A stretch of DNA of 64,000 nucleotides from Brienomyrus brachyistius (lineage: Eukaryota > Chordata > Actinopteri > Osteoglossiformes > Mormyridae), in contig NC_064552.1 in assembly GCF_023856365.1 (NCBI RefSeq), positions 9,072,660 through 9,136,659 of the forward strand. The letters run 5' to 3'. Numbering within the stretch: the stretch's first letter is position 1; each line of letters begins with the position of its first letter. Below are positions 1-14,100 of the stretch, one piece after another. A model generated the notes under the pieces. The model was not told the origin of the DNA, did no database searches, and saw only the letters and a program-made list of their open reading frames with translations. A program made the translations under genes and the position numbers.

Positions 1-263
1 ACTTCAATGGATGTCCAAGGTCAAAGATAGTAATAGTTCAGCGATGTACTGCCTCTGGACATTAATTATCCAAATCTTATGTCCTCTACCTCCCTCAGTC
101 CTGAGAACCGGGGCCATCCCTTCTTGATTCTCTGTTGTGGCTCACCCTGTTCGTAAAATAGCTCCCTTTGATGGCAAAGAATTCCATGTAAGGAATGGAA
201 TTTGGGCATAACTGTGAGACAAACAACCAGCCTCAAAACAATCTATGCATGTCACTGGTAGAA

Positions 264-428
264 CAGTGTTTCCCAATCCGGTCCTTGGGGACCCGCACAC
301 TGTCCACATTTTTGCTCCTTCCCAGAGCTGGGAGGGAGCAAAAATATGAAATGTTTGGAGGGGAGCTGGGAGGGAGCAACAATGTGGGCCGTTTGTGGGG
401 CCCTGAAGACTGGGTTGGAAAACACTTG
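264..428. mobile_element. MITE-like inverted-repeat element (hAT-like)
   Basis: The element starts CAGTGTTTCCCAATCCGGTC and ends with the imperfect complement GGGTTGGAAAACACTTG. Inside, two GAGCTGGGAGGGAGCAA-type blocks and a mirrored ATTTTTGCTCC block make it largely self-complementary. This palindromic TTTCCCAA-type sequence is a common non-autonomous repeat in fish genomes (recalled, not searched). No clear target-site duplication. ORFs inside are by-products of the palindrome. Confidence 0.7.
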
Positions 429-502
429 GTGTAGTTCTGAATCTGAGCCCAAAACCATGACTCAAGGCCGTGAACATTTATATTGTGGTTCTGTCTCTCG
501 GA

Positions 503-522
503 CCCCCCCCCCCCCCCCCCCC
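503..522. repeat. poly(C) tract, 20 bp
   Basis: Uninterrupted run of C, one of at least a dozen long G/C homopolymers in the window. Confidence 0.95.
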
Positions 523-1080
523 AACCCCTTGCCGCAGGTGCGACCTGATGAGCTCAAACTGTGTTACTAATGTTACCAAGGTAGTCTTTCATTTGACAAT
601 TAATGCTATAACATATGTGAATCACCAAATTATTATTCTATTCTAAGTAAGCGCAAGCTGTATATTTTGTATACTTGCACATTACAAGGGTTGTAATGTC
701 ACATATATTCGTCATGTACAATTACAATTTCACATGTATTTTTGTATTTTGGAATTACAAATTACTTGTATTGTAATGAAATACAATTAAACTTAGTTCC
801 TTTTTATGTTTTGACTTTCTGTATGCCTCAGTACCTGTAACCTGGACTGAATTTGTAAAGAATATTTTATGTTGGCTGCCTACTTTACTCAGAATACATT
901 CCACTTTTGATTTTAAGGCATGGTATCGATTTTAAATAAAGTCCTTAACCAATACTGGTGTTTTCATGTATAATTTTCTAAGCTATGTTCCAGTGGTTTG
1001 GCTCCAACATGACTATTTCATTTACCATGGTATTCATTGTTGCATTTCTTATAGTTGCTGTGTTTTTGGATGGTGTGTGA
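523..1080. other. AT-rich intergenic, no gene
   Basis: Simple AT-rich sequence with a perfect 9-bp hairpin (ACATTACAA/TTGTAATGT around GGG, 679-699). Nothing else recognised. Confidence 0.6.
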
Positions 1081-1240
1081 CTCAGTGCCTGTGATGAGAA
1101 GGTGGCTGGTGAGAGGCCTGGCCTTGGTAGAACAGTCACATGTCTGTGGGCCTGTGAGCAAGGCCCTTAACCCCCAGCTTCAGGGGCGCTGCATGCTGGC
1201 TGACTCTGTGCTATGACCCCCAAAGCTTGAATTCACTTGC
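1081..1240 (+). mobile_element. SINE-like fragment
   Basis: The block GAGCAAGGCCCTTAACCCCC, followed by CAGGGGCGCTGCATGCTGGC and TGACCCCCAAAGC, matches a widespread fish short interspersed repeat as I remember it. The ends are not defined and there is no A-tail. Family name not assigned. Confidence 0.45.
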
Positions 1241-1422
1241 ATGTGAGTCTCACGGAGAGCAAAATGAGGTAGGTGAAGGGAATGTACTTGCGGAAATGGC
1301 AAGAATCACTTAATTTCTTATATATTTTTTTTTTTAGTTTTTCCTTTATTTTGGTTTTAGCCTGCAAATGTGCTGATATTCTTGATTGGTTTCACTAAAA
1401 TACAAAGATCTTTGATCTATAG

Positions 1423-1590
1423 CAGGGGTGGGCAATCTTATCAGGTGTTTGGGGTAACCTTTAGGTCAGCTGTGCAAACCCAGGTGTGAGGACTCCATAA
1501 CCAATCGCTCCTCTAATCAGTAAGCTAATTAAGGAGTTGCAGTGAAAACCCGCACGCACAATGGCCATCTCTGGAGATTGCCTATCCCTG
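1423..1590. mobile_element. hAT-like MITE with CAGGGGTGGGCAATCT termini
   Basis: Left end CAGGGGTGGGCAATCTTATC; right end GGAGATTGCCTATCCCTG, its near-perfect inverted complement. The interior (CCATAACCAATC, AGTGAAAACC) resembles a non-autonomous DNA transposon common in fish. It is 168 bp long with no ORF. A clean 8-bp target duplication is not seen. Confidence 0.7.
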
Positions 1591-4500
1591 ATGTAATGAG
1601 ACTTACTAAACTAAAACAACATCCGGTCCGTAATCCAGTTCAGATGTTACCTTTCACAGGAATCGTTGTCCTCATACGCTTCGATTTGTAATCACCCACA
1701 CCTGTACTCAGTTCATTAGTCTATTTAAGATCACTCTCAGCAATGCTTCTTTTCCAAGTCTTTGCATTTGTGTTTGATAGTCTAGGCGTTTCGGTGTCCT
1801 AATTGTAGTTGGCTTAGTGGTTTTTGCTTGATCAGATTTGAGTTCTCAGCTTCAGCTCTTTATTTGTTTTTACAATTCTCCCCCATGGCTGGTGATATAG
1901 AACCTTTTCTGTAAAATGCTTCACAAGGCAGCTATGATTATAGAAAAAAATAATACAGGCATGAAAGCATATGAATATTTTTCTGATTTGAGGCTGGTCT
2001 AATGACACACAGAAATCCGCTGATGGATTTAGCACATCTCCCACTGTCAAGTGTGATGCGTCATGCGCTTTCTGCCGAGGCAACCTTGCCGTAATCATCC
2101 CACCAAAGGTTCAGCATTGCATCAATCTGTAGATCTGTCTTTAAAGAGTGACAAACATTTGCGAATACACCTCTTTTTCGTTTTTTTTTAAAAAAGTTAT
2201 AAAAATTTTGTCTGAATTCAGGCTTGCCTAAGAACATTTTAGGCAATATTTGAACATTCTAGAATTAGTTTTAGAACAGAGCAGAATAGTAGCAATTGAT
2301 TATTGTATGTAATAAATGCAATAAAATCCATATTCAGCTTAAATCTGACGTATGTATGTAACTACGTACATCTAATACCTTGTTTATATTTACACACATC
2401 TGTTTAATATTTACATGAATTGTTGTATTGTCTTTTGCACCGGTAAGATCGTACCTGTACACTTTGTTTCTTTGCAGTTGTTTGCAACCAGTTTTCCCTG
2501 GGATCAGAAAGGTATATTTATCTATACATTCGCAAGGAAACCAAGTTGTATGCATACTGACCAGAGTCGGAAATTTTGTTTTCTGAAAAAAAATTAATCC
2601 TGGGAAATCACCAGAGGATTTGTTTGAGTTTGTTGCGCAGTGAATGAATTTTTATGAAGGACAGTGTTAAAATCCATCTGTTCCACCTACCGTTCGTCAT
2701 TCCATATTCCAACTGCTTATCCAGTATGGGGTTGTAGAGAGCCCAGGGTCTATGCTGGGAGTAAGACAGAACACCCAGGATGACATGTATATGATAAAAT
2801 TCCCATTTCCCATAATCCATGATTTCCCATGACTCCTTGCGGTTTTCGAAAGGCAAGACTAATTCAGGGGGGATGTTGCCAAATGCTAAATAGGAATTGT
2901 ATGAAAATTTACAGCTGCTATCCACTTGCTAGGAAATTAAATTATTATTCATTAGGAAGAAATGCTATATAATATACAATTGTGCTGCAGAAAATGAGGG
3001 AAAGCCTTTAATTTTAATGGAATTCCTCAATAATCAATTGTAGAGTAACGTAAAGTGCAGTTTTGCTGCCCGTGACACTAGCTTACAGACATCATCAGCT
3101 AATATACATCCATTCCTCTGAACCGTGTGGGCATTATGTGTCCTTTATCATAAAGTTTCTAACGAAAAAAAATACCGCATTACTATACCCATACTCGTTT
3201 ATTGAGTGTTTGAATTTAATAAGCTTATCTACCACAGATAATGCTACTTTTTGATTTCGTTTTATTAGTTTGCTTTTTTGATTACCACTCTTTTATAGGC
3301 CAATAAAGTTTACATTTCAAAATGATATTTTATTTATTTTAGTATTTCTGTTAACTCGGTAGCATCAGAACTGCTGAGCTGGCTTGTATTATTTGAATCA
3401 TTTTAATAAATCATTTTAATGATAATACATCCCTCTGATAACATCACGTTAACTACTCATCCTGACCGTCCAGACCTCTGTATCTCTCCTTCCTTCTATG
3501 CTGTTCTCAGACTCACCGAAAATATGTATTTTGTTCACCTCTCTAGACCTGCTTTCGGTTCGCCCACACGTACCGAAACTTATGCAATCCCAGTCCCTCA
3601 GCCATAACAAATCCAGGCTTCGGTCTTGCATGTTCTCTTTTTTTTTTCCTTTGCGCAGTAAGAATGACCATTCCTAAGAGGCTGTCTTTCACGCCCGGAC
3701 ACAACGGCGCTAAACAATGACACGCCTCCTAATTGCGTAATGACGACAGAAAAGCTGGCCCATCACTGCACATGTGCTTCGGCCCGACCTGCCTTTGAGA
3801 GAAATTAAAAAAGACGTCGGGCCGAATATTTTCCGTTTATTCGACACCAACAGCCCGGCGAATATAAATAAATAAAGCCTTTTCGCGACGCAGGTATGCT
3901 CGAGCGTGTGCACCTCATTTCAAGCACAATTAACTTGAAATGGAGTGCTGCAGGATCAATAGTCCCCAGTTGATCCAGAAGGTCTGTCACTCTATAGAAA
4001 TGGCACACATATGGTAATACCCCGAGCTTAACAACAACTTAGAGGATTTACTGTTGCCGTTTTCAGACCAACATGAATAACAAACAGTAGGCCACCCCCT
4101 GGGAGCCATCTTCCTTTATTCCACCTTCAATTAATCTTTAGGGGGGAGGATACCATTTAAAATAAATGTCGGGGGTAGGTAAGGAGAGTACATTGGAGTT
4201 TGCTAGGACCAAACAGTGCTAAATAATAAAGGTTTTTTTTTTTTTTTTTTTAAATACAGCTACTAATTGTATTTAGAGGTCATGAAGTTGACTAAAATAC
4301 AATGATGACCACCATTCTGAATCTAATTTTGATAAACTGTAAAGATTATTGCGTCTGTGTTACATTCATGTAAAATTTGCTTTTCAGCAGTAAACAGTAT
4401 TTCAGCAGTAAACGTATGTTTTTCAATCTCAGTGAAATCAATAGAGTACCTCCACAAGTATATCCAAGGCTTGTCCTAGTTTATAATCATGTTGTTGACT

Positions 4501-6100
4501 TTGGAGACCTTTAGTTTAGTGTTTGGCTTTTTTAGTCATTCTTTAGAAATTTCAATGTAATGCATTTTAAGAATATGAACAGCTCATGAAGAATGCTTGA
4601 TGCTTACGTGCAAGTCATTAATTACCTTTGGAAGTTCAGCCAATGGCTTAACACACCCTTTTGGTCTCTGTATCGTGTATATATACATATCAAACAGCAG
4701 GATACTGTATGTTGGTATTTGTCTGCCAAACTTTTGAAATCCCAATTAAAGCGATACGACTTCTGGTCTGAGACTGGAACAAAATACCGGAAATAACTGG
4801 CAGCTGGCTGCTTTTACATTTTCTGTTAAATGTTGCTTCTGGACTGCAAAAAAAGGTACAAATGAACTGCATGTGGTATATCAGACCCCCCAGTTACAGA
4901 AATCGTTTCTCTTTTTATGGTGCAGAATTGAACTTTTGATTACTGAAGCCTCGTTAAAACAAAAAGCACATGCTGTTTGGTGATGGCTTCCTTGGTTTGA
5001 CCGTGACTTGCTGAGGGGGGAATAACGAGACATCGTACGATCAGCTGAAACCTTCTGAACGTTATCCAGCATCCGAAAGTTACTATTAAAATGAAGCTAA
5101 GGTGCCAGTCCCGCAACTTCCTGTTCATAAGTAGCAGTGAGTTAAACTACAAGTCAAAGAGGGGAAAAAGTAGCATTCTGCATTTTAAAATATTCCCTGC
5201 CAAAGTAATGAAGTTTTCTTAAGCTAGCTTGGGGCCAAAAATGGCCTTACATTTACTGTTGATTCATAGGGGAAACACAGGATGCATGCTGTAATTTGTG
5301 AGAGAAGCGCTCAGGTCGAGAGCTGCACACAACATTAACACAACACCATTCAATAGCGAACTCCCATAGTTTCCCAGTGGCCTGCCGTGTATGATGGCTT
5401 TTTCTCCAACTGAGCTGTTAATTAAATAGCCTCGATTGAGCTGTTGATTGGAAGAACCACATAATTCAAATAATGTTAAATGTAACACATTTAAAGACTC
5501 CCTCTGCGTTTTCCACAAGTTGAACCGTCAAACGACTAGCAACTCTCCTAAACTGCCGGTATTACTGATACAGCAATGACGCAAACCAGAACTACTATTG
5601 TTACTTTTTTCAGAAATCTTTCTTTTTATTTGTGTGCTCTGATTTTTTTTTTTTTAATGGAGTAGCAAACTGAAGCATTGCACATTATAGATTTGAATGA
5701 CACATTTTTTTTCAGATCTGCAAGAAAGTGAAGCTGTATATTGATATGAATGCAATAAGGGCTGCATGCCAAGACGATCAGTGAATTGTCCTCTTCCTTT
5801 GATACTAACCCTGTTTTGCCGGGGGGGGGGGGGGTCTTGCTTTGATTTGTTTGTTAATTATTACCGCACATGCAGAATCACGTCACAATGGATGTTGGCC
5901 CACTGTATAGGGGAGTTTGTCTCTAATGACTGTTTTTTCCATTTTGGAATCCATTACCAGTTTTCCATAGCACTCTGCGTTTGTTGATACAACTTTCGGA
6001 TGTGAGGTTGACGCACTAAAGCAATTTCCGATTCGCTCCTCGGAGTGCTTTTATTAGTGCTGACATAAATTGCTCTTATGAGGTTCTTCAGGTGCCTCTG
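1591..6100. other. intergenic, no supported gene
   Basis: Mostly AT-rich unique sequence with short ORFs on both strands, none with a recognisable domain. Apart from the fragment at 2700-2785 it contains a T22 run near 4231-4252 and a G14 run at 5821-5834. Nothing else is called. Confidence 0.6.
2700..2785 (-). mobile_element. decayed LINE/SINE 3'-end fragment
   Basis: GCTTATCCAGTATGGGG, then CCAGGGTCTATGCTGGGAG and AACACCCAGGATG, resembles the reverse complement of the fish repeat also present at 10845 and 18580. It is degraded. A 105-codon minus-strand ORF crosses it and is not credible as a gene. Confidence 0.4.
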
Positions 6101-6129
6101 ACTGGGGGGGGGGGGGGGGGCGACGTTAG

Positions 6130-6480
6130 TAAATAAATTAATATGCGATAGCAGCGGGACTTCGTGCTCCATCCTTAAAGCCTCGGCCTTTATCATGCAA
6201 ATAAACGAGAATAGATGGAGTTGGGGGGGGGGGGGTAGCTGGGAGGATAATTCCCAAGCTGCTGTTTGGACGAAATGCAACTTTCTTGCATCTCAGGCTC
6301 ACGATGAAGAATTTATCTGGAGAACTCGGCTGTAATTTGAAAGAAATGGCAGCTGAATCGGGCGCGGGGGGGGGCGCGTCTCGCCGTCTCCCTTCTAGCC
6401 CACGTTGGGAAACGTTGCCTGGTTGCCGTGTCTCATGCTGCAAGGCCTATTTCAGTCAATATAAGGCGTAATACGGGCTG
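6130..6480. promoter_or_regulatory. candidate regulatory element with POU octamer
   Basis: GC-balanced unique sequence containing ATGCAAAT at 6195-6202 and GTTGCC repeats near 6413-6425, bounded by G17 (6104-6120) and interrupted by G13 (6223-6235). Overlapping ORFs on both strands are low-complexity. Regulatory role inferred only. Confidence 0.25.
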
Positions 6481-6689
6481 ATTCCCCTGCCGCTGGTACT
6501 TCTCCTTGGTTTTCGGAGAGGCAGTTCATTCGCCTGTGTGTTCATTTTATTTTAAAGGGCACATCAGTTTTGCTATAATGCTTTCTAAAATCCCCTCATT
6601 ATCCGTAAGTGTCTGTGTGTGGGTGGTGGGGGGGGGGGGGAGGTAAATAAATAAAAAAATCAACTAGAGAGGCTCTACCTTGAAACTGA

Positions 6690-6870
6690 CAGCTGTTATT
6701 GCGCTTGGATATGCCCTGCCATCTGGCGCTTACGCCAGGCAGTGAGAGGGGTTAATTTTCGCTGATTTATTCGGCTGCCGCGGCACCCTGAAAGCCGCGG
6801 AGCCGGCGAGTGTGTACAAGTGCAGAACATGTCCACTTCCGGATCTCGGGGGCGCTGTGGGCTTTATGAG
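6690..6870. promoter_or_regulatory. candidate CpG-containing conserved element
   Basis: Unique GC-rich stretch with a short hairpin (TGGCGCTTACGCCA near 6724-6737) and GCCGCGGC-type palindromes in an otherwise AT-rich neighbourhood. Inference from composition. Confidence 0.25.
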
Positions 6871-7625
6871 TCCGAGTGGTCATTGGGGGAAGAACGGCGA
6901 AAGGGCACCGCAAGGGATTGTCCATTTTAAACCAGCGTAACAAAATGTAGCAATTAATGTATTAGTAGCTACTTAAAGACTGTTAAGTCTGTCCCAAATC
7001 CATTGTCAATTCTTCATTGAAAGCCCTCAAAAAGCAAACGTGTGATTTTGAATGTCAATCCAAAAAACCTTAAGTTCATTAGTGGCCAATTATGTCATGG
7101 AAAAGCATAAAAACAATCACTGCTTTATATATTTGCTTTTAAATCTAAATTGATTTTATGATTTTGGTAAGACTGTCTAACGTTAAAACGATCCTACAAA
7201 GGTATGCGTGTGATCACTTTTATGACAAGCAAAATGTTTTGATTATAGTTAAATTGCATGGATAATCTGTTCTGCAGACATTGAAATACAAGAAAATAAT
7301 GGACACCTAATATGTAACTGAGTGATTTTCCATAAATGATTTTCTTTATTCAGATTTGTGTTCATAGATACAGTATTTACATGTATTTAACACCCTTGGA
7401 TTCTGGAAACTTTCCAATAAAACAAAACCTTTCTAATAAGATTTTCCCACAGATAATTGAATTATGCATTTAGCTAGCTAATTAGTGAATTTCTGGAAAA
7501 CACTTAGAAGTGCGTAATAATTCTCATATCAGCATAAACCTTAAACTTAATTAAGCTGTGATGTAATATGACACATTTAGCAATCCCATTTTCAGCTTTT
7601 CAGAGAGGAGTAGTTCAATATCAAT

Positions 7626-7626
7626 G

Positions 7627-7655
<29 letters not shown>
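7626..7655. repeat. (GT)n microsatellite
   Basis: About 15 GT units ending GTGTGCGTG. Confidence 0.95.
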
Positions 7656-7659
<4 letters not shown>

Positions 7660-9045
7660 AATGTCTGAGTCTGTATGTGCGCGTGTCAATCTGACCACCA
7701 ATGTAACTGTTTCCAAGTAATGGTGCACAAGATGTGTATCAGTAGCCTCTGGAGAGGACAGGCTCTGTTGAAATTAATAGGCTTCCTGGGGCTAAATTAG
7801 CAAGGGTGTAAAATAATAGTAACCATCGGTGAATTGTTTGACAGACAGGGCGGAAGAATCAGAACAGCAGGTAGTTATTATATGAAGTGGTGGAGAGGGA
7901 CGCTTTGAGGACCCGGGGTGCCACATTGGAAACAACAGTTTGGGTTATAAATACATGCTGGAGAGTGTAGAGTTTCACAGTCTGAGACCACACTGAAGAA
8001 CAGCATGCTTTGGTGACATCGGAGTCTTTTTCCAAAGTAGGGTGTGTCACTTAAATCCAGGCTGTTAGACTCGTCATTGTGGCAGTACAGAGCGTGTCTG
8101 GTAGCAGCACAGATTTACGAACTGACAGGCATCCGCTCATGTAGCTAAAGAATCTCATGAGGAAAAAGTTCTAATTTAGGAACTTTTGGTAAATAATGTC
8201 TATTACTAAAAGGACTGAAGACTCTACTGAGTCGGTCAATAAAGCGTCATACAGTTTGGGCCTCACTGTCATTATTACAGTAAAATTAAAGATAATTAAA
8301 AATAATGCATTGTACATAAATTCATCCATTGTATATCAATTTTCATGCTAGTGCCATTTTTAATTTTAATATGTATTATTGGATTTTAAGTATTATGGAA
8401 ATTGATGGAGGAATAGATTTTTAAATTATATATTTATTTTTTTATAAATATGCAGTTGATTTTGACTTTCATTTTTATCGAAATTTACATTACAATATTA
8501 CAAGATATTTGATTCTACTGGAGTAACACAAGGTTCTTTTGTACGAAACGGTCACAGGAACACACATCACATCAAATTATTGTAAGCATCATTGAGACAG
8601 ACATGTACTGTATCATAATATCAAATGTATCAAGTTTCTACTAAGTATGGCTGTTCTGTTGTGGTGTGGAACATTATAATTTTACAATCTTCTAATGTAT
8701 GGGTTATTGGGGAAATTAAGGGGTTTGTAACTCAACAAGTAATTTATTTCAAGATATTGTCACAGATAAATTATTGTATTAAAGGCAAAATGTGAATGGG
8801 AAATGTAGTAACTTTTAGTTTTATCTGTATATGAACCATAAAGGTAATTAATTTACAAGTATAAGCAGTAATTGTAGCTGACCAAGCAATGTATATATGC
8901 ACCATCACCAATGTCACAGCATATGCACTATTCTGTTTAAATATAAGTACATGTAATAATGATGTGATATTCTGTAATAAATGGATAGTCATGTAAAAGC
9001 ACTACTCAAGGTCCTGTTACATTTATGACTCTAGAATGCCCAGCT

Positions 9046-9090
9046 ATAATATATAATATAATATAATATAATATAATGTAATATAATATT
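9046..9090. repeat. (TAATA)n microsatellite
   Basis: Seven or more AT-only five-base units (ATAATATAAT...), one with a TGTAA variant. Confidence 0.9.
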
Positions 9091-10844
9091 TAAGATGGAA
9101 AGTATCCAATAATAATCAGTAAATAAATTGCAAGCTAGTTTATTGACCGATCTCATACTATTCATATACATGTGGTAGCCTGGAGTCCGTCTACAGCCGT
9201 CCCTCAGTGTTGGGAATGAATGCACTTTGTTTGCAGACTTTGAAAACACCCTTGGTCAGAAAAAACATCACATATGGGCACTCATTTGCCCAAAGGGTTA
9301 ATGTTGATGAAAAGGCAAACAAATGTACCCATAAATAGGTGCTTTAGCTGGAAGAGAGGGTTTTTATGCTACCAGCTCATTTAGAATTCTGTGGAATGTT
9401 TAACAAAATGGTACAACATACAACGCTGACGGCAGGGGGTAAATTAGAGCTCCGAGATGAATTATCAAACAATTAAAAGTCCCAGACTGAGCCAAAAAAG
9501 CAAAACGCAGAATATGGATTAAAGATACTGTGATTTCCCCCCAAATTTTATTTTGGATGTGTGTCAGAATGCATATTCTAATTTTAAATTGTTAAGTTCT
9601 ATATATTTTTTAGCTAGATCTTACTTTAGCGATCTATTTGGTGAGTGAGGTGCCATATTGGTCGAGAGAGAGCTAAAAAAGGTTAATTTGGTTTTGTTAC
9701 CATATGGGCCCAAAAAAGGGAGTCAGCGTTTAACAAATCAAATCAACTATGTCGACAAAATGTTGACAAAATGCTACAAACCAACATTGTCTGTATAATT
9801 TTAAACCCTTTGCTGCCATCTGTTCGGCTGACTAAAAACGTTCTTTATTTCTTCTTTTGCTGTTTAATCTAGTATTATCTTGCCTTTATTCAGTTAAAAG
9901 AATGTCTCCGTTTGATCCTGCAATAGGCTGCAACTTCCCCTAAATGATGCCCTCACCGCACATTAACGTTAATGCACACTGCACACGTCTTTTGTTTCCC
10001 CTTAATGCTGGTACCTCCACTGTAGTGCTCAGTAACGTAGCTGTGTCTGCTTACTCAGAAGCAATGCCTTCCTGTTTGCATACTTCGAGAGGCTGTCTAG
10101 AGGAGCAGGCTGTCCGTTCCCTGCCTTGCGGCCTGACCTCGTGATTGCAGGGCGCCTCCGCCAGCGATAATAAAGAGGTCAGCGGGAACCGGGCCACGTA
10201 GTGTGCTGAGGCTGCAGTGAACTGGTCAATAATCTATTACCACATATCACCCACCACAGAGTGACAAATGCCCATCAGAGAAACAGGCCTCCAGAGGTCA
10301 ATGGCGGTCTGGTGACCTCTGACGTGTATGAAAAATACCGCAGTGGTCGGGCAGTGCGAGCTTTGATCCCGGAGAAGTTCCTTGCGATTGCCTGAGCCAT
10401 TTAAGGTATTTCATGTAATAGCTGGAAGGGCCAGGACACGATGTGATAATTTGCATCCCCGTGATCCAGACTACAGGAAGAAAAATGCAAGCACAATTCA
10501 CAGTTCTTTTTTTTTTCCAGGCATATGTTTCTTGCGATGCTGGAAAACGTAAGCTAGACGAGGACGTCGTTTATACACATTTAATAGTATACAGTTTGGA
10601 GTGCAAGGTGGGAACCATTTAATGGGCGTATCTGATAGCCCCGTCTACATTTCTCCCAGTACTATAGTACGTTGTGCACTGGGGCTTTGCTGTATGCACT
10701 GAGTAGCGAAAGATTAACAATGAACGATACTGCCCCTAATTATCATGTGGCTCATTGGTAAGGAAATCTTACAGCTAATTGGTGACACTGGCTTCATCGA
10801 CTGTCCCTTCAGGACCAGGCTGTGATTTAGAGGTTTTAAAATAT

Positions 10845-11160
10845 AATCATTTATTTATCTTGCAACCTTTTATCTTGGTCAGGGTCACTTGGAGCATATC
10901 CCAGAAACCATAGGGTAGACAGCAGGAGTCCATCTGTGACAGAATACTAGTGCATTGCAGCATATCTTCATACACAAACATAGTCACACACGATGTTGAC
11001 AAACCAAGTCACGTAACTGCATGTCTTTGGACTGTGGGAGGAAACCAAAGTATCCACCAGGAAATCAACAGAACACGGAGAGAACATGCAAACTCCACAC
11101 ACAATGTGCAGGTGATACTCATACCCCCAGCCCTGGAGGTGTGAGACTACCGTTTGACCC
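10845..11160 (-). mobile_element. LINE/SINE (L2-like 3' end / Mermaid-type) repeat
   Basis: Diagnostic blocks are TTGGTCAGGGTCACTTGGAG, CATGTCTTTGGACTGTGGGA, GGAGAGAACATGCAAACTCC and ACACACAATG. These are the hallmark of a very common fish retroposed repeat, here in reverse orientation to the copy at 18580. About 15-25% diverged by eye from the consensus I remember. Short ORFs on both strands inside it are by-products. Confidence 0.7.
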
Positions 11161-14100
11161 TCTGAACCAGTCCCACCCAAGATGCAATCAATTATCTGCA
11201 ACTATATGACCTATAGATTCAAATGTTTACGTGGTTCTGCTTTTTATTGTATTTACAGGGAAGAAATAAGAAATAATTCTGCACCTTGATGCTGGTTATG
11301 GTATCTACATCAGCTTTCGTAACAGTAGGCATGGACGGTTCTATACCTTATCCTCTTTATGGACCATGGCTCCAGTAACAATGCTGCTTGATCTCCTTGG
11401 TAGCAGCTGGTTGTCACTTGGCTGAAGACCCTCAAGTAGCCCTCAGGAATGGCAACATGGACTCATTTCCAGCTTCCCAGTTAAATTTGAAACCCCAACG
11501 ACCATTTAAAAATTTGTTTTGTGGCAGGTCTTTCATTGACTTGATTACGAGCTTGTTGAGTTGGCTTTTGCCCAGCTGTGACATTGTTGCTTAGTAGAAA
11601 CAGAAAAATCCTGCTTGACCTTGTAGACGTCTGTCGCTTTGTAAAACTTCCCCATTACTGCTTTGCTGATTAGTGAAATTGATCTGGACATTACATTTAC
11701 TGTGATATCATTAGGTGTCCTCATGTTAATCAGATTCCTTATTAGTAACAGTATGCGGATGCATTTTAATTCAAATGTTATGCCTTTAGTCAACCATACC
11801 ATTACTCAGTTTCCCAGCACTGGGAGGTTAATGTTTGTCATTATATACAGTTTTCTGCATCATGAAATGGCAATAAAATTCCACCACTTCTGATTGGTGT
11901 GAAGTAGGAAATAAGTGTGTGATGTCGTTGAGATTCTGAGTCTTGGTCTTGGGTGCTGTGCCCTTGAGAAAGTTATTTAATGGGAGCTGTGTCAGAGTTG
12001 CAGTGTCATAATTATGAAATGCTTCTGATAAAAGTACTTGGTCAAAAACGAATTACTATGGTATCTGTTAGATATTATTGTTAATGATTTCGAGGTTTGT
12101 GAATGCTTTTTCTGAAACGGGGTATTATTCAGGGCTGCAGTCGAAGATTCACCACTAGGCCCTAATGCCTGCCAACCTAATGCTTACTGGCCTACAGTAT
12201 TTACCTTATTTGCGGCTTGTGAAATATGTCGGGAATCCTCCATATGTAACGCATATTCTTTGGGATATGGTGCTTGGAGCTCCATGGGTGGGGGAAAACA
12301 GACTAGAATCGACAAAGCAGGTCTCTTTAGATGCAGTCTGACGAGCAAAATGTCATGCTATCGCGCCACCTCACCATTTAAATCAATTAATTCGAGGGCA
12401 CTGAAGCGATTCTTCTGCCCTGTTCTTTTCTATTCATTCTTTTCCCCGTCTTAATTTCCTCTCTTCTACCTTCCTGCTAGCTCGATAAACAGCAGTCAAC
12501 ATGACAGAATGTTTATCAGTACGGCTTTATATTTCTTTCCACAAATCATTTCCTGTTTAGCGTTCGGCTGCTATTTCATGGTCTGTAATATCTATGGTCC
12601 AACACACCACAGTGGTGGAGAAGATGTGTGGAAGTTTCTGGAACCTTCTGTTTGACATCGATGTGACCGAGAGAAGAGATTAATTCTTAAATGCATCATG
12701 CAGAAATGCAGGATGAGTTTCAGGGTGAAGCATCGCTATAAAAATATACTGTGCTTGCTGGCACAGAAATCCCTGAGCTTGTAGCGCAGGGGCAAATTAC
12801 CGAATCATTTCCTCTTAATAAAACCATGAACTGTATATAATGCAGCTGTAATTTAACTTCCGGTCGAGCTATAAGAAAGCTCTTGATTACCGAATGTGAA
12901 ACACTTTGTCGCAAAAGAAAAATGGTAGCTGGAGTAGATATACGGCACACAAAAGATGGGAGGATGGTCAAAGAGGGTCCATCAAATCATTGTTTATTTG
13001 AATTGCATCTGGACTAATTACAGAGCTGGGAACGCTAATGCTCTCTGGGTAATGGAATTTCACTGAGACCTGTGCTTTGATGTACCTGTGCTCACGATGT
13101 ATTGGCAGACCCGCACCAATGTAATAATGATAGGAATGAACACTGGCCATTTTAAGTAGCAAATCAATAGCAAATTAAAATTTTAAGGTCTGAAACTCAC
13201 CTTCAGAAAAACACATAATTAGTTCCGAGAATTCTTATGGTACACAGTGAAACGTTCAACATATATTAGATTATTAAAGCTTCTAAAACCAAGCCTATGT
13301 GAAAAGTAACACATATGCCATTACTCTTAATCAGTTATCTTCTCGCAGAGTTTATTTCCACCCACATAAGTGTTTTTTACAGCAGCAGTGTATGTGATGT
13401 CAGAATAGAGGTTTAATAAGCTTTAAGTTGATTCATTTTGATGAAGGCTGTCAGGGTGTCTGTTACTTATATCGCAAAATGCTTGAATTAGTAATGGCAC
13501 CATTATCATAATGACAGACACAAGGGAAGGACTACGATATGTAGCTTGGACAACCTGTGTACCGACACGCAAGCTCGCATGGAGAAAACGCAACCCTACC
13601 ATTGCAGAATCGTTCAAATGGGCTGACTTTGAGGTAATGATGCATAGCTGTCTCACAGGTATCCTCAAATAATGGATCTTAGAGTCTGGTCTTTAAATCG
13701 TTATTAAATATGATTATTCTGTTTACTAACCTAAATGAGAATTTGTGTGTGTGTGTGCACCAGGAACAAATAGCATAATTTGATTTGGGTAAATGAAGTT
13801 CCACAGGATTTCCTGCTAGCTCCCACTGTTGGGTCGTGTTATTAGCATGCAAAAAATTTTATCATTAAATTGATATTGGTCACGCAAACATATGGAACAC
13901 ACACACACACTCATAGGGTGTCTCTGCTGCCTCGTATGCAGGCTGCTGATGCATTAGAGCGGTATGCCCCGTACAATGAGAGAACTGCACAGTTGGGAAG
14001 GTTACTTAAAGTCCCAAAAACTGGCAGTTCCCCAAAAACAATCTGATTGCACCTACAGTAGCTTCCGTTTCTGTTAGGGAGCGAATGTATTACTGGAACT

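Larger units (their letters stand above)
6871..10840. other. intergenic, no supported gene
   Basis: AT-rich unique sequence with the two microsatellites listed. ORFs are all under 75 codons. I recognise no gene, RNA or transposon. Confidence 0.6.
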